Below are positions 9,375-20,253 of a stretch of DNA of 64,000 bases, piece by piece. The stretch spans positions 225,001 to 289,000 of the forward strand of contig JAPQWV010000684.1 of NCBI GenBank assembly GCA_027422505.1. The letters run 5' to 3'. Each line of letters begins with the position of its first letter. The first letter of the stretch is position 1. The notes below the pieces were generated by a model. That model was not told where the DNA came from, searched no databases, and saw only the letters and a program-made list of their open reading frames with translations. The translations under genes and the position numbers were made by a program. The stretch comes from Craterostigma plantagineum (Eukaryota; Streptophyta; Magnoliopsida; Lamiales; Linderniaceae).

Positions 9375-11315
9375 TATTCCAGGGCGACGGATCAGCGATA
9401 ACGTGTTATTGGCGCAGGAGCTATGCCTTGGGTACAAATCCAAGGGCCGTCCTCCGCGTGCTATGTTTAAGATTGACCTTGCCAAGGCGTATGACAAGGT
9501 CGAATGAGTTCCTGCTGTCTGTCTTAGGTGCCATGGGATTTCATCCGACGTACATTGGCTGGATCCGGGCATGCCTGACGACGACGGTCTCGGTGAATCT
9601 GAATGGGAATGTGGTTGGATTTTTCCAAGGCAAGAGGGGATTACGACAGGGGGACCCCATTTCTCCCTATCTCTTTACGCTGGCAATGGAGATCTTGCAT
9701 GGGCTTCTCCAGGTGTGCATTGCGGAGGAACCGCGATTCAAATTTCATTGGCGGTGTGAGACGATGGGCTTGGTGTCCCTAGCGTTTGCAGATGATCTCC
9801 TGCTCTTCAGCCATGCGGACGTCATCTCGGTTGGGGTGCTGAAGAAGGCGTTGGGGGAGTTTGCACGGTTGTCAGGGTTGCTCCCTAATCCTGACAAGAG
9901 TGAGATGTACCTTTTGAGGCGGCTGCAGGTTTGACTGCACAGATTCAGGAACTCATGGGCTATCGTGTGGGGCACTTGCCGGTGCGATACTTGGGTGTGC
10001 CTCTCATTACTACTCGTTTGACGATTGACGACTGTAGTCTTGCAGAAAGTCGATCAGTGATTGGGATCTTGGCTCAATCGCTCCTTATCTTATGCAGGCC
10101 GAGTGTAGCTGGTTAAGTCAGTCTTGCAGGCGCTTCATGCTTACTGGTCGGGTATGTTCTTATTACCTAAAGGCATTGTTCGAGCCTTGGAGTCGCGCTT
10201 TCGGAAATATTTGTGGGGAGGCGCATCAGCTAAGGTGTCATGGGAGGTGTTGTGTCTACCTGTAGCTGAGGGGGGATTGGGACTACGCTCTATAACTGTT
10301 GACAACAAGGCCGTATTACTTAAGCATTTGTGGAGCGTTCTTACCAGGACACCAGACTCGATTTGGGTCGAATGGCTATATAAGACGCGGATGCATTCTC
10401 GATCGCTATGGGACCTTCGGATCTCAGCGAATGATGCTTGGAGCTGGAGGAAGCTGATGCAGATGCGGCCATTGATCAGGTCTCTGATCACGTTCCGTAT
10501 TGGAGATGGATCCACGATTTGGCTGTGGAAGGACCCCTGGTTGCTGCCAATGTCACTTTTGGAGAGGTTCCCTCGGGGCCCTATTGCGATGGGGCTGCCT
10601 CTTGACTCACGGTTGAGTGTGGTCCTTAATGCGTAGGGGTGGAATTGGCCAGGGCAGGGGGCGGTGGAATATCTTGAGATTAGCCGGCTACTTCCTTCTA
10701 TGGTTCGTGGGGATCAGGATGGCGTACTATGGACGGGGTCGCTGGACGGATCTATGACAGCGGCTTTGGCTCGTGAAGCCATGCGCACCAGGAGGCCACC
10801 TGTGGATTGGGCGGTTTTGTTTGGAGGGCCGTTGAAGGTCCCAAGGCACGAGTTTATTTTATACTTGGGATTGCAGGATCGCCTCTCGACTAGGGACAAA
10901 CCTTGGATTGCTCAGAGGGCGGGTACTCCAGCGTGTGTCCTCTGCGATGAGCTGCACTACGAGACTGCTCAGCATCTCTTTTTTGACTGTCACTTCTCAC
11001 GCCAGTGTCTACGTCTACTAAGGCGTCGAACTCGATGGGTATGCCTTATCGGGATTGGCATATGGCCATTCGGTGGGCGGCGGCTCGCTGGCGAGGGAAG
11101 CATCTTCTTCATGCAGCATATCGACATATTCTAGCATCCCTCGTCTACCATGTCTGGCAGGCAAGGAACAGGCGCTGGAAGGAGGGGATCATCACTACCC
11201 CACAGAGGTTGGTAGGTTGTGTTCTTGCCTTGGCTACCATGCGGATTAGTGGCACGTCCGCCAAGTATGACCTTCATCGGGCGGCTATACGCCGAATATG
11301 GCGCGTGGCTTGGTA
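9375..11315 (+). pseudogene. LINE-a ORF2, 3' half (RT core to C-terminus)
   Basis: Second half of an L1-type plant LINE ORF2, directly continuing the frame that stops at 47847. It starts in RT at FIPGRRISDN, passes LAKAYDKVE, GLRQGDPISPYLF and the catalytic FADDLLLFS (about 9785-9812), then a zf-RVT-like region (FGGPLKVPRHEF, DRLSTRDKP, CVLCDE...HLFFDC near 10835-11000) and the terminal RIWRVAW stop at 11313-11315. Frameshifts are present near 9505, 9930, 10095-10125, 10635 and 11030, so no product is expected. ORF2 proteins nick DNA and prime reverse transcription on the target. The 5' half lies at 45411-47847, to the right of this half. Confidence 0.9.
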
Positions 11316-11524
11316 GGATTGGTTATTAGTGGTTTATTGGTTTAGTGGTTTATTGGTTTATTGGTTTGTTGGGTTTAGAAGTTATTGGGCTCATCGGTTA
11401 ATTGCTTGATTGGTCTTTCCTTTCTTGTGGGTACCCAGTAGTCTGTTACTGGTTTTGCGGAGTATTTCTCCTGCTCATCTGTACATACATTTCCACTTTA
11501 TATACGGGACATACCAAAAAAAAG
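11316..11524 (+). mobile_element. LINE-a 3' UTR and poly-A tail
   Basis: A short TTGGTT/TTAGTGG-rich stretch (11325-11390), then a tail of eight A at 11516-11523. It differs from the 3' ends of LINE-b, -c and -d, lacking their CATGAGCGATATCATG hairpin, so LINE-a belongs to another subfamily. Confidence 0.75.
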
Positions 11525-11534
11525 TAGCATTTCA
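11525..11534. repeat. Right target-site duplication of LINE-a (tagcatttca)
   Basis: tagcatttca directly follows the LINE-a poly-A tail here and directly precedes the LINE-a 5' truncation at 45401-45410. This ties both halves to a single insertion event. Confidence 0.85.
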
Positions 11535-11689
11535 AAATTCCACTCGAGATTTATCCCAAGAAACATGTCGAGATTCATTCTATAATGTATCTCGAAATCC
11601 ATGTCGACATCTAGTTAATGCTAACCTCGAAATTTATGTAAGATCTCGACATCAAGCCCGACATTTATCTCAAGATTTATGTCAAGACC
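11535..11689 (+). repeat. Tekay-1 3' LTR, third piece
   Basis: Matches 32245-32370 of the Tekay 5' LTR. It carries about 35 bp between two CGAGATT repeats that the 5' LTR lacks, explicable by a deletion there. Its last 17 bases (11673-11689, AGATTTATGTCAAGACC) are the left target duplication of LINE-b. Confidence 0.85.
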
Positions 11690-11935
11690 TTCTGCTGTGT
11701 GCGATTTACACACAGTAGTTTGAAAACCCTAAAAATCATCTCGTCATCCTACCCACCGTACACCAACACCGCACGCCGTCCACCAGCCACCATCTGCTGA
11801 TCGGAGACAAATATACTCCTCCCTCCATCACCGGGAACAGACGGCGATGGAAGGGCTCTGACCCCTCAATCAATCCCGCCTAATTTCCTTTGTTCTTATC
11901 CCCCCATCATCTTCTCTCTACGTCTTTGATCTGCC

Positions 11936-12067
11936 ATGGATTCGTCATCAATGGAGCTGGAAGCCCTTGGACCATTGCCGGATTATGACTCGCTTAAAAA
12001 GAACATCACTGAGTTCAGTGATAGATTTGATGTGGCTGCTTTTGAAGCCTTCATCGTTCGCATTCAA
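11936..12067 (+). pseudogene. LINE-b ORF1, N-terminal 44 codons
   Basis: Starts at the ATG at 11936, with LGPLPDYDSLKKNI and RFDVAAFEAFIVRI. It closely resembles the ORF1 start of LINE-c at 27471, which supports this as the true start. In plant L1 elements ORF1 encodes the RNA-binding particle protein. Here the frame runs into the LTR fragment after about 44 codons, so only the N-terminus remains; the RNA-binding and zinc-knuckle parts are gone. Confidence 0.75.
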
Positions 12068-14100
12068 GGTGGTATTATATATATCAAGACCACATGTCGA
12101 AATACATTTTAGTATTAGCCCGAGATTTATCTCAAGTATCATGTCGAAATTTGTCTTTAATAATGATATTGAAATTTGTATATAACATGTCGACATTTTA
12201 CTTGTAATGTCGATGTCTATTTGGTATATGTTATATCGAGATCTTGTTAAATATCGAAGTCTGTAATATATAATCCTAAAGACACATATCGAAATCCCTG
12301 CTATATCTCGAAGTTTATCAATGCTATCGAGATCTATTTTGAATATGCAATGTCGACATCTAATTTTCATACAACTCGAGATCTTTCAGCCTATAGTAGT
12401 GTGGATGTCGAAATCCTAGTCCATGTTAAGATCAAGTCTAACAATCATATCATATCGAAGTCCCCTTAAGGATTCATCTCGAGATTTATACCTAGACTCA
12501 TGCCGAGATTCATTTTCAAATATTGAAATAAATCTCGAGATCCATCTTTAGATTTTATTTCGAAATCCCACCATTATGCTCGAAACATCGTCGAGGTCTT
12601 TATGAATCTCGAAATGATATTCTACAATTTAAGACAAAGTCTGAAACAGGTTTCGAAATTTATAAAAGTCGAAACTAGGGTCTGAGCATAGCAAATGAGC
12701 GAAATCTAGATAGTCTTAACTCTAACTTAATCTAGACAACTAATCGAATGATGTAGGACATTTTGTAAATTGGTATAGTCGAAATTTACTTCCATATAAT
12801 TAGTTAATTTTGACACTGTACTGATAATATTTATTTATTCAGAGGATCGACAGTTAGGGACTCTACCGAGTTTCATAATTGATAATAGCAGGAGGACAGG
12901 TAGGTGAAACTTTCATCTACAACACGTAACCCATTTATGTGAATATATGTGTACGTGATTCGTAGGTGAAATCCACCTACGACGCGTAAACATTTGTGTG
13001 TATTATTATGTGAATTATGTGATACTTATGTGATATTTATATACGTACATGACTGCTTGTTATGTGAATTTCATGGATTAGGTGTTTGACATGTATTAAA
13101 TATTTTCGCACGTCATATGTAACCATGTTGCACGTCATATGCTATTGCACTGCACTGCATGCACTTGCATACCAGGTCAGTGCGAGGGGGTTGAGTACCG
13201 TACGGAACGGTAACGTTTGGGGAGTCAACGAGTGGTGTTGGTCGTTTGTCGGATAGAGGGTGGGTGAATGCCGCTCTAAAGAGACCTGAGTAGGCTGCCC
13301 GGGCTCCAGTAGGTACCACTCTAAAGTGACCTGAGTGGGCTGACCGAGCGATAGGATGGTGCTTGGGTGCGTGCCACTCTAAAGCGACCTGAGTTGGCCG
13401 CCCGAGCGTTGGGATATTAGAGGTTTGGGTGTATGCCGCTCTAAAGAGACCTGAGTAGGATGCCCAACGTTCTAGTACGTATAACTCTAAAGCGACCTGA
13501 GTGGGCCGACCGAGTGATAGGTGAGGGAAAGGTTCTAGTACGTACCACTCTAAAGAGACCTGAGTGGGCAGATCGAACGTGAACCTCAACTCGGGGAAAT
13601 GGCGACTCTAAAGAGACCTGAGAAGCCTTCCCATTCTAAAGCAACCTGAGTAGGATACCCGAGGGTATAGTGTAGAATCACGGGGAGTCGTGGAATGTGA
13701 TGAGTCGTGATTAGTGTCGAGCGTTCATTTGTGAGGTATATGGGATGGGATCGAGCGCACGCTGCATTCACGCATATTTCACCTACTGAGCAAATAGCTC
13801 AGGGTTTTACGTGTTGTAGGTACCGAGCCCGACGCTAATGCGCGTCGAGGCTGAGGCGGGCTGACGGTGGTGCTCCACGGACTTTTGAGGGCGGGGCTGT
13901 ACATGGATGCGACCTGTGGAGCGATTAGGGTTTTGAGCGTTTTGATATTTTGGGGGCTACGGCCCGTGTAAATTCATGACGATGTAGATGACGTTATGTA
14001 TAATGTATTTTATAGAACAAGTTTTTGTCAGACGAGTCTTCCGCGACTTACGTTGCAAAAATCCGCCACAAATCAGTATTAGGAAGCGACGGTCGCCACA
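12068..14100 (+). repeat. Gypsy LTR fragment inside LINE-b (Tekay-like)
   Basis: No coding sequence. It is rich in TCGAAAT/CTCGAGAT/TCGACAT motifs (12095-12690), like the Tekay-1 LTR, and shares with it stretches such as the TACATGGATGCGAC block (about 13900). Its end (...gacggtcgccaca, 14100) parallels the Tekay LTR end (...ggggcgccgca). No TGTAATACCC start is visible, so the 5' end was probably lost in the same deletion that removed the LINE ORF1/endonuclease. Related to, but clearly diverged from, Tekay-1. Confidence 0.6.
13262..13660 (+). repeat. Minisatellite of 8 units around CTCTAAAGNGACCTGAG
   Basis: The core (A/G)CTCTAAAGNGACCTGAGTNGG recurs near 13274, 13317, 13375, 13436, 13484, 13548, 13603 and (as ATTCTAAAGCAACC) 13633. 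Spacing is 30-65 bases, mostly 45-62. It lies in the LTR fragment. Confidence 0.85.
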
Positions 14101-16382
14101 TAGTTAGGGCCTTACACTCAATTGGGGATAATAAATCACCCGGTCCCAATGGTTTCACAGCTGCTTTCTTCAAGCGCACTTGGGATATCGTAGGCACGGA
14201 TGTCACACACGCTGTTCAGGAATTCTTCCGCACGGGCTTTCTTCTGAAGGAGTTAAACTCTACGCTCATCACCCTGATCCCTAAGAACAATACCCCGAGA
14301 ATGGCGAAGGACTTTAGACCCATTTCATGTTGTAACGTGCTACACAAGATAATCTCGAAGATCCTCGCTAACCGCATGAGGGGCTACTTAGGGAAACTTG
14401 TTCATCCTACCCAAACGGCATTTATCCCTAGGCGGCGTATATCAGATAACATTCTTTTAGCACAGGAGCTTTGCCATGGATACAATAGCATGGGGCTGCC
14501 TGAACGGGTTACCTTTAAAGTTGACCTTGCGAAAGCATACGATCGAGTTGAATGGGATTTTATCCTGGCTACGCTAGAGGCGCTGAACTTCCACCCGACT
14601 TTCGTGAATTGGGTTCGTGCTTGCCTGACCACCCCATACTTTTCTATTAACATTAATGGCAGGCCTGAGGGTTTTTTCAATGGAAGGCGTGGTCTACGGC
14701 AAGGGGATCCAATATCGCCATACCTCTTTACTTTGGTCATGGAAGTGCTGCATGGCATCTTAGGCGAGCGTATCAGGCGGAGTGGCAAATTTTGCTACCA
14801 TTGGCACTGCGAAAGTACTACTACGTTCATGCTTACCTTCGCCGATGACCTCCTACTATTCTCGTATGAGGATGTAGCATCGGTTAGCGTATTTAAAGAC
14901 AGTCTTGACTTTTTTGCTGCCGTATCAGGTCTAAGGGCAAATCCTGACAAGAGCGAGATGTTCATTTCGAAGCGCGCCGAAACTATGAAAGACGTGCTAA
15001 TGGCTATTATGGGATTCCCCACGGGCTCCTTGCCAGTTCGCTATTTAGGGGTCCCTTTGATTAGTTCACGCTTGACGATTGCGGATTGCGAACCTCTCAT
15101 TGCAAAGATAGATCGACGACTGGGTTCTTGGACTAATCTGTCCCTTTCTTATGCAGGTCGGGTACAACTAATCAAGTCTGTTCTGCTCGGTATTCATACT
15201 TATTGGGCTGGGGTATTCTTACTACCAAAGGGGGTGATTCGTGTAATCGAGGCACGATTTAGAGCCTTTCTTTGGAAGGGAAAGAGGGCCAAGGTTGCAT
15301 GGGCGGACATATGTACACCAAGAGAGGAAGGGGGCCTTGGGCTACGATCAATTGAGGTCGATAACAAGGCATTGATGATGCGTCTACTCTGGTGTCTTCT
15401 GAATGGAGATGTAACCTCCGTCTGGGCCAATTGGATACGCCAAACCCGTTTACACAATACATCCTTATGGTCAATACGGCCCACACCTAGGACATCGTGG
15501 AGTTGCAAGAAACTTCTGAAACTACGCCATCTCCTTGGACCTCTTATTCAGTTCCGTATTTGGAATGGAGCAAGTATTCGCCTTTGGACCGACCCATGAC
15601 TGTTCGAGTACCCAATGGGGGAACACTTCCCGCGTGGACCAACGGTTATGGGCCTTCCTATTGATTCGAAACTGTGTGCCGTTATCAATGCTGATGGCTG
15701 GAATTGGCCTGCTCGTACCACGACAGAATTCTTGGAGATTGAGCCACACCTACCCATTGTCAGGCCACAAGAGGAAGACCAGATTATATGGATCGCTTCG
15801 GGGGATGGACGTTTCACAACGCATTCGGCTAGGGAGAAGCTCAGGCAGGGTCGCCCACACGTCCCTTGGTGTACACTGTTTGGCGGCCCAATTTCCATCC
15901 CAAGGCATGAATTCATCCTCTGGCTGGCGATAAGAGACAGACTGGCGACAAGAGATAAACCATGGGTGGCAACTGCAGCGGGAACCACTACGTGTCTTTT
16001 ATGTGACGCGGGCACTATGGAAACGACACATCATTTATTTTTTGAGTGCCCTTTTTCTAGGCAATGCTTACGATCATTACGCACTAAACTGCAGTTTCAA
16101 TGGCCGTACAAGGACTGGACGAATGGAGTACGATGGGCAGCCCGTAAATGGCGTGGGAAACACTTAGCGTGGATGGGGCCGCGTCATGCCATTGCCTCCC
16201 TTGTATACCACCTTTGGTCGGAACGGAATAGGCGATGGCGTAAAGGGATTCGTCGACCACCTGAGTGCATTGTTATGGACATTGAATCTATACTCAGTGG
16301 GCGGCTTTCTACCCTCTCGCAGAAATACCTGCTACAAGCGCAGGCTCTGCGCCGGGTGTGGCACATCGCCTGGCCGATTTAG
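14101..16382 (+). pseudogene. LINE-b ORF2: RT and zf-RVT-like C-terminus, one in-frame stop
   Basis: Open from the junction to the natural end at 16382 except for one TGA at 15597-15599, at the Trp of the conserved LWTDPW motif. RT blocks in order: SPGPNGFTAAF, LITLIPK, FRPISCCNVLHKIISKILANR, FIPRRRISDNILLAQEL, VDLAKAYDRVEWDF, GLRQGDPISPYLF, FADDLLLFS (14836-14862), RYLGVPL. Then the zf-RVT-like segment with IPRHEFILWLAIRDRLATRDKP and C-LLC...HHLFFEC. The endonuclease domain is missing because of the LTR fragment. The protein would reverse transcribe the LINE RNA at a nicked target. One stop codon and a 17-bp duplication suggest a rather young copy. Confidence 0.92.
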
Positions 16383-16943
16383 GGAGTCTGCTCTTTCTAT
16401 TTCTCTTTATCTTTCTCTCTCCCTTCAACAATTATTCGTCCAGGAATCTGATTTCCCCCCTAGTATTTCTACTTGGTGCAGGTTTTAAGATGATCGTGGG
16501 GACTTGCGTACCGACGTTGATGAGTCATGTGCTTGGCACGTTTGCCCGTCTAGGAAGGATTCAGGAGGCGGCATGAGAATGCCTTTCCCGACCATCTTTG
16601 CGGATGCTTTCATCGCATTATCATCTCCGCCGAAGCTTATCCATCGGGATCTGACTTCTTCGTAGTGCGTTTGCACTTTCGGCACTCTCTCTGGCTGCCC
16701 TGCTGGTGCCACAACTGGTACCAGGAACCTGAAGATGGATGTTGGTTCGGACGCCTATGTTAGCCTCTGTAGCGACTTTATATTTTGTTGGTTTGGGTCT
16801 TGTTGGGATCCTGTAGGCTGTCTGGGTTATCAAGGGCTAGTGTTGTCGGTTGTACATTACCGCTTGGTGCGTCATGAGCGATATCATGAACGCTGCTTTG
16901 TACTCCTGTTATCCTTTATATTAGTGACACTTCCCAAAAAAAA
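16383..16943 (+). mobile_element. LINE-b 3' UTR with hairpin and poly-A
   Basis: Contains the quasi-palindrome CATGAGCGATATCATG (16873-16888), also seen in LINE-c and LINE-d, and ends TTAGTGACACTTCCC followed by A9. The hairpin at a fixed distance from the tail suggests a conserved RT-recognition or 3'-processing element (inference). Confidence 0.8.
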
Positions 16944-16960
16944 AGATTTATGTCAAGACC

Positions 16961-18207
16961 CATTTTTATTTTATGTCGAGATCTATCTCTGAAATGGTAC
17001 TTCTCAGTTTAAGTTAAAGTTCAAAATTTTAGGGTTTCGAAATTTATAGAAGTCGAAACTAGGGTTTTCAAATTAAGCCAATTTTGTGAAATTATAACTA
17101 GACTAAAAAACACTGATTTTATATGTTTCTATACTTAGGGTTCGAAGATTAGCGATTTACAGTACGCTAAGTTAAATAGCTAAGGAGTACCAGGTAAGTG
17201 GAAAGTCCCAACTACAACACATAAATGTATGTACATGAAATGTGTTATGTGTTCCTGTGATTTTATGTGACTTCCTACGTGTATTAATTACGTTACATGA
17301 CATGCGTAATTTATTTACCTTATGTGATGGCATGACACGCATATTCATGACATGATCATATGCACGCACTTTTAGTACAAAAGGCATGATATGAGAGCGT
17401 GCATAATATATGATCGCCTGAGAGCGATAACGATTCGCCGATATGGGCGTCTGATGTCGACTCACAGTTGAGTCACGGCTCTTCTATGCTACCATGGTGA
17501 CGTCGTATGGCGCTACCGTTAAGACATGATATGTACAAGGCAAGACATGATTTTAGGGCTAATGCCCTCATGGCGGATCGTGAAACCTGGAGGATGTGAG
17601 CTGGGGGTGTAAGCGACACCGAGGGTACCTCTGGTGTTGACTACCTCTGGCGTATGAAACCACCTTGGGACAGGAAAGGCGCCCTAGGGTTAGCCTCCCT
17701 TGAGTGGGTATTACCACCTTGGGACAGAAAAATCACCTTGTGGATTCGAGCTCCATGATGGTGCATAGCAAGATAGTCGAGGGCCCTACATGACAAGACA
17801 AGACAAGAAAAGGAAAAATATGAGGTCTAGGGAGTATTGGCGCGGATGCCTTTGCGAATTTAGGACACGTGCATGGCATGCATGGCTTCACTTACTGAGC
17901 TTTATAAACTCATTCCACGTAATTATGCGTTGTAGGTTCACGGGATCATGGTACGTGATCTTTACGAACGTGAGGCCAATTTTTGAAGATTCCAGAGGAC
18001 TTTTTAGGTGGCGGGCCGATAGGTTATTTTGAACACGCATGCGCACTCTACCTTGTATTTATGTCCTAGGAATATTGTGTACAGAAGAGTTTCCTTTATA
18101 TAAAAGGAAAAATTTTGTACGCATTTTCGTATATAGATTTTATTTACATCACATGCAGTCACATAAAATAGTAATGAGAATGTGCGGTAGAAGTCAGAGG
18201 CACCGCA
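16961..18207 (+). repeat. Tekay-1 3' LTR, last piece
   Basis: Runs parallel to 32382-33674 of the 5' LTR and ends ...gaggcaccgca at 18207 (5' LTR ends ...ggggcgccgca at 33674). A TATATAAAAGG candidate TATA box lies at about 18096; the 5' LTR copy has lost it by substitution. Differences from the 5' LTR are substitutions as well as indels, and a few dozen bases are missing around 17660-17720. So this is an older insertion than Copia-1. Confidence 0.88.
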
Positions 18208-18212
18208 ACTTT
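18208..18212. repeat. Right target-site duplication of Tekay-1 (ACTTT)
   Basis: ACTTT after the Tekay 3' LTR end equals ACTTT before the 5' LTR at 30297-30301. With one copy removed, 30301 joins 18213 to give continuous LINE-c sequence (…gcaacccACTTTtatgtaac…), as in LINE-d near 23757. Confidence 0.88.
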
Positions 18213-19485
18213 TATGTAACATCGATCGCCGACTTGGCTCTTGGACTAACTTGTCTTTATCATACGCCGGAATTCAATTGATTAGATCGGTTCTTCTTGG
18301 CTTACATACTTATTGGGCTGGTGCCGTGTTACTCCCCAAGGGCGTGATACGAGCTATCAAGACTCGGCTTAGGTAATTTCTCTGGAGGGGCTCGAGCAAA
18401 GTTGCGTGGGTTGATATCTGCGTACCTAGGGAGGAGGGTGGCCTAGGGCTACGATCGATCGAAACGGACAACAAGACGCTGCTGATGCGACTTATTTGGA
18501 GCGTGCTGAACGGGGATGACAAGTCTATTTGCGCAACTTGGATTCGACGGACAAGGCTGCACAATGAGTCACTTTGGACTACCAGAACCACCTCGAGGAC
18601 CTCTTGGAGTTGGAGAAAACTCTTGAAACTACGCCAAGCTGTTCGGCCCCTTATTGAATTCCGCGTCGGCAATGGAGTAAATACCCATCTCTGGACCGAC
18701 CCTTAGCTCCTTACATGTCCTTTGGTGGAGAGATTTCCTCGCTGGCCTCAGGTTATGGGACTGCCCCTCGACTCGAGGCTGAGCTCCGTCATTGATGAAG
18801 ATAGATGGCACAGGCCTGCGCAAACCACGACCGAATACTTGGAGTTTGGCCAGCTTCTGCCTACGCTTTATCCTGGGGAGGAGGATGCCGTGAGATGGAT
18901 TGCGTCTGGGAATGGGCTATTTTCTACTCATTCGGCCAGTGAGAGTCTACGACTGCGACGTCCTATTGTCCAATGGCACACGCTTTTCGAGGGTCATATT
19001 TCCATCCCACAGCACGAGATTATCTTATGGCTAGCTATCAGGGACAGACTAGCAACGCGCGACAAGCCTTGTGTGGCGGCGGCCGCAGGGACAACTACTT
19101 GCCTTCTTTGCGATGAGGTGATCGTGGAGACAACTAGGCACTTGTTCTTCGAATGTTCCTTTTCGCGGTGATGCCTCCGGCTGCTCCGAGAACACATGCA
19201 GTTTGGGTGCCCTATTAGGGACTGGTTCGAGGGATCCAATAGGCGGTACGTCGATGGCGGGTTGGGCACTTAGCTTGGCTGGACCCACGCCATGCGCTTG
19301 CCTCCTTGATCTACCATTTGTGGGCTGAACGGAACAGGAGATGGCACGACGGAAGACGACAAACACCAGCTGATATCGTGTCTGAGATCGAGGCTTTGCT
19401 TAGCATGCGTCTTTCCATCCTATCGCACAAATATGCCTTTAAGTTGGGTGCTATGCGACGGGTTTGGCGTATTGCTTGGTCCTAG
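18213..19485 (+). pseudogene. LINE-c ORF2, 3' part
   Basis: C-terminal part of an L1-type ORF2, colinear with LINE-d 23765-25041 and LINE-b 15100-16382. Recognisable: LGSWTNLSLSYAG-like start (partly frameshifted), GGLGLRSIE, DDKSI-ATWIRRTRLHNESLW, MGLPLDSRLSSVI, the IPQHEIILWLAIRDRLATRDKP motif and CLLCDE...RHLFFEC, ending RVWRIAWS at 19485. Stops and shifts occur near 18375, 18705 (TAG at the WTDPW Trp, the same residue mutated in LINE-b), 19170 and 19250. The upstream half is at 27215-30296. Confidence 0.88.
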
Positions 19486-20239
19486 GGCTGTCTTGGTCCT
19501 TTGTTCCTTTGATTTCGTGGTGTTTTGTTCTTCGATCCTTCGAGTCGTTTCTTTGGTTTTACTTGGGTTTTGGTTGTGAGCAGGTAGCCCGTTCCAAAGT
19601 GGTGGACTGGAGGGAGCGGCTCAATTGGTGGCGTGAAGGACGACGACGCTCTCCCGAACTGATTACCCACGGAGACTTTGTCAATTCTTTACCCCTACTT
19701 CCTTCATTTACGCTCGACCTGTCTACTCCCGGTTGCCCTGCTTTTGCTCTGTTGTTTGTAGGTTATTGAAATTCGATGGACTGTGCTGTTCGAGCCTGTG
19801 CTCTCACACGATTTGGGAGCGGAGGGGATTACCCTTGCCTGGTGCTTTCACCACCGGACAAATCTCTGCACAGAAAACTGGAGGTGGCGTGAATGCCTTA
19901 CCGACCAGCTTTGCGGATGCAGTGATTGCATGCCTCTTTCTTTCCGCCTGAAGATCCACAGTGATATGGTCTTCTGTTTGTGCGCTTGGCGCTTTTCCGC
20001 ACTTAACCTGGCCGCCCTGCTGGTACTACATCTGGTGGCAGGAACTTGTTGATGGATGCGGTTTTGACTCCTACGTAGCCTTTGCATTGACTATTGTAAT
20101 TTTATTGTGGCTTAGGTCTTGTTGGGACCTTGTTGGTTGTCTGGGTTGCCTTGTTTTGGTGCTATCTGGTGGTAGAACATTATCGCTTGATGCGTCATGA
20201 GCGATATCATGCACACTGTAGTGACACTTTCCAAAAGAA
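19486..20239 (+). mobile_element. LINE-c 3' UTR and A-rich tail
   Basis: Carries the CATGAGCGATATCATG hairpin at 20196-20211 and ends TAGTGACACTTTCC followed by a degenerate A-rich tail. It is followed by the duplication AATTGGAACCTTGT (20240-20253), which also precedes the LINE-c 5' end at 27201-27214. Confidence 0.85.
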
Positions 20240-20253
20240 AATTGGAACCTTGT
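20240..20253. repeat. Right target-site duplication of LINE-c (14 bp)
   Basis: AATTGGAACCTTGT here matches 27201-27214 exactly. The first A may belong to the tail, so the length is 13-14 bp, typical for L1-type insertion. Confidence 0.85.

Larger units (their letters stand above)
11690..16943 (+). mobile_element. LINE-b, L1-type LINE inserted in the Tekay 3' LTR
   Basis: Bounded by a perfect 17-bp target duplication (11673-11689 and 16944-16960, AGATTTATGTCAAGACC). It begins with a 5' UTR (11690-11935), reaches the start of ORF1, then contains a foreign LTR fragment (12068-14100) that sits where the rest of ORF1 and the endonuclease should be, then resumes within ORF2. It ends with a 3' UTR, a hairpin (16873-16888) and poly-A (16936-16944). 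Its RT region is the best preserved LINE RT in the window. Confidence 0.9.

Noticed and set aside
11948..12370. A 140-codon minus-strand frame
   Set aside because: It spans the boundary between LINE-b ORF1 and an LTR fragment; no domain.
13113..13589. A 158-codon minus-strand frame with repeated peptide motifs
   Set aside because: A by-product of the CTCTAAAGNGACCTGAG minisatellite in LTR DNA; irregular spacing changes the frame between units.
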